Below are positions 4,983-5,848 of a DNA stretch of 5,848 nt, one piece after another. The notes under the pieces are model-generated. The model was not told the DNA's origin, did not search any database, and saw only the letters and a list, made by a program, of their open reading frames with translations. The translations under genes and the position numbers were made by a program. How positions within the stretch are numbered: position 1 is the stretch's first letter; every line of letters begins with the position of its first letter. The DNA lies in NCBI GenBank assembly GCA_021791455.1, contig JAJYWM010000144.1, forward strand, positions 1-5,848, in the 5' to 3' direction. Source of the DNA: a bacterium (GTDB lineage Bacteria; Chloroflexota; Dormibacteria; UBA8260; Bog-877).

Positions 4983-5759
4983 CTAGAGCCCAGCCAGGCT
5001 GGCCATCAGCGGCGCGTGGTCGCTGGGGCGGGGTGCCCCCCGGGCGGAACGATCGACCTCCACCAGGGTCGTCGCCGCGGCAACCTCCTGGGATCCGAGG
5101 AGCAGGTCGATCCGCATGCCCAAGCCCCGACGGAAGAATCCCTGCCGGTAGTCCCAATAGGTGAAAGATGGCGTCTGCCCCGGAAGGTCAGCTAGGTCGA
5201 CTACCCCCGCTCCAAGCACCGCGGTCAAGGCGTCGCGCTCCTCCCGGCTCACGTGGGTCTGTCCCACGAAGGCCGCCGGGTCGAAGACGTCGCTGTCCCT
5301 GGGCGCGATGTTGAAATCGCCCCCGATGACGAAAGCCCTCCCTCCAGCCAGCTCCATGGCCACCCGCTCCCTCAGGTCCTCGAGGAAGGCCAGCTTGTAG
5401 GTGAAGTAGGGGTGTCCGAGTTCCCGACCGTTGGGGACGTAGACACTGGCTACCCGCAGGGCGCCGCAGTCGGCGGCCAGATAGCGGGCCTCGACCCGGC
5501 CATCAGGGGCATCCAGTTCAAGCCCGGTGGCGACCTGCTCCAGGCCGACACGCGACAGCACCGCGACCCCGTTCCACCTGCCCTCGCCGTGATCCGCAAC
5601 CTGATATCCGGCAGCCTCCACCTCACTCCTGGGAAAGGCGCCGGGCGGGCACTTGGTCTCCTGGATGAGGAGCACGTCGGGTTGGCGCCGGCCCAGCCAT
5701 TCGAGCACCAGCGGCAGCCGCGCCTGGATGGAGTTGACGTTCCAGGTGGCGATCAGCAA
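4983..5759 (-). CDS. xthA: Exodeoxyribonuclease III / AP endonuclease
   Basis: DNA repair enzyme of the exonuclease-endonuclease-phosphatase superfamily that cuts 5' to abasic sites and removes 3' blocking groups; cytoplasmic, Mg2+-dependent. 258 residues, the standard length. Catalytic set present: Asn7 in TWNVNSI, Glu34 in LIQETK, Tyr107 in VYVPNG, Asp148 and Asn150 in GGDFNIAP, TYWDYR (200-205), Asp218 in RIDLLL, and Asp247-His248 in SDHAP. The segment DVFDPAAFVGQTHVSREER resembles homologues in actinobacteria and related high-GC bacteria. The start is TTG at 5759-5757, reading M-L-I-A-T-W, which matches the family N-terminus; no in-frame ATG or GTG lies in the readable upstream stretch and no Shine-Dalgarno is evident. 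It lies 22 nt after the gene at 5782-5848 on the same strand, so co-transcription is likely. Unrelated in function to its aspartate-pathway neighbour. Confidence 0.94.
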   Translation of the reverse strand: MLIATWNVNSIQARLPLVLEWLGRRQPDVLLIQETKCPPGAFPRSEVEAAGYQVADHGEGRWNGVAVLSRVGLEQVATGLELDAPDGRVEARYLAADCGALRVASVYVPNGRELGHPYFTYKLAFLEDLRERVAMELAGGRAFVIGGDFNIAPRDSDVFDPAAFVGQTHVSREERDALTAVLGAGVVDLADLPGQTPSFTYWDYRQGFFRRGLGMRIDLLLGSQEVAAATTLVEVDRSARGAPRPSDHAPLMASLAGL

Positions 5760-5781
5760 GTGGGGGAACCCGAGGCCCGGC

Positions 5782-5848
5782 TCATCCCACCCGCTCCAGG
5801 TCGGAGTTGGCGAACTGTTCGAAGTAGAGGCGGGAGTAGACCCCCTCC
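5782..5848 (-). CDS. C-terminal end of an unassigned protein, possibly an ABC exporter (partial)
   Basis: On the minus strand a frame open from the window edge (codons begin at 5847) encodes 21 residues and stops at TGA 5784-5782. It contains EGVYSRLYFEQF and then ANSDLERVG. A tail of the form GG(L/V)YARLY..QF is characteristic of the C-terminus of ABC exporters with fused membrane and ATPase domains (ABCB/MsbA-like), so that is my best guess. Too little sequence is visible for certainty. The other two minus frames here are less protein-like: one gives a Gly/Pro/Leu-rich string. The exonuclease III gene follows 22 nt downstream. Confidence 0.35.
   Translation of the reverse strand, partial: EGVYSRLYFEQFANSDLERVG

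Noticed and set aside
3853..5157. 434-codon open frame on the minus strand, antisense to asd.
   Set aside because: Same reasons: shadow of a well-supported gene, low-complexity composition and no recognisable motif.

Overview
This window is GC-rich, gene-dense bacterial DNA. GTG/TTG starts are frequent and the only -10-like hexamers in the intergenic regions fit TANNNT. The exonuclease III resembles actinobacterial homologues, so a high-GC bacterium of Actinomycetota type, or a comparable lineage such as Chloroflexota or Dormibacterota, is plausible. The window alone does not fix the taxon. One point does not fit a standard actinobacterium: the aspartate-semialdehyde dehydrogenase belongs to the archaeal/fungal branch, and the aspartokinase has ThrA-like regulatory domains.

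Layout from left to right: (1) the 3' end of a membrane-protein gene, probably a NiCoT-type nickel/cobalt permease (1-132, +); (2) a FabG-like short-chain dehydrogenase/reductase (187-960, +); (3) convergent to it, with 3' ends overlapping by 16 bp, a two-gene minus-strand operon of threonine synthase (2361-3602) followed 3 nt later by aspartokinase (945-2357); (4) a 313-bp divergent intergenic region (3603-3915); (5) archaeal-type aspartate-semialdehyde dehydrogenase (3916-4962, +); (6) convergent to it, exonuclease III (4983-5759, -), lying 22 nt downstream of the 3' end of another minus-strand gene that is probably an ABC exporter (5782-5848).

The three central genes form a divergent aspartate-family locus. 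Aspartokinase makes aspartyl phosphate, Asd reduces it to aspartate semialdehyde, and threonine synthase performs the last step of threonine synthesis. Homoserine dehydrogenase and homoserine kinase are not in the window. SDR and exonuclease III have no evident link to this pathway.

The most interesting part is the divergent intergenic region. It holds a 73-nt element in which 19 consecutive bases pair, without interruption, with three separated downstream blocks. It also has a tandem 8-bp repeat with 11-bp period inside that element, a 17-bp perfect palindrome, and a single 7-bp site (TACGATA) containing the only TANNNT hexamer on each strand. This looks like a cis-regulatory region controlling both halves of the pathway, possibly with a structured RNA leader. 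I could not assign it to a riboswitch class I know, and which strand is functional is unresolved.
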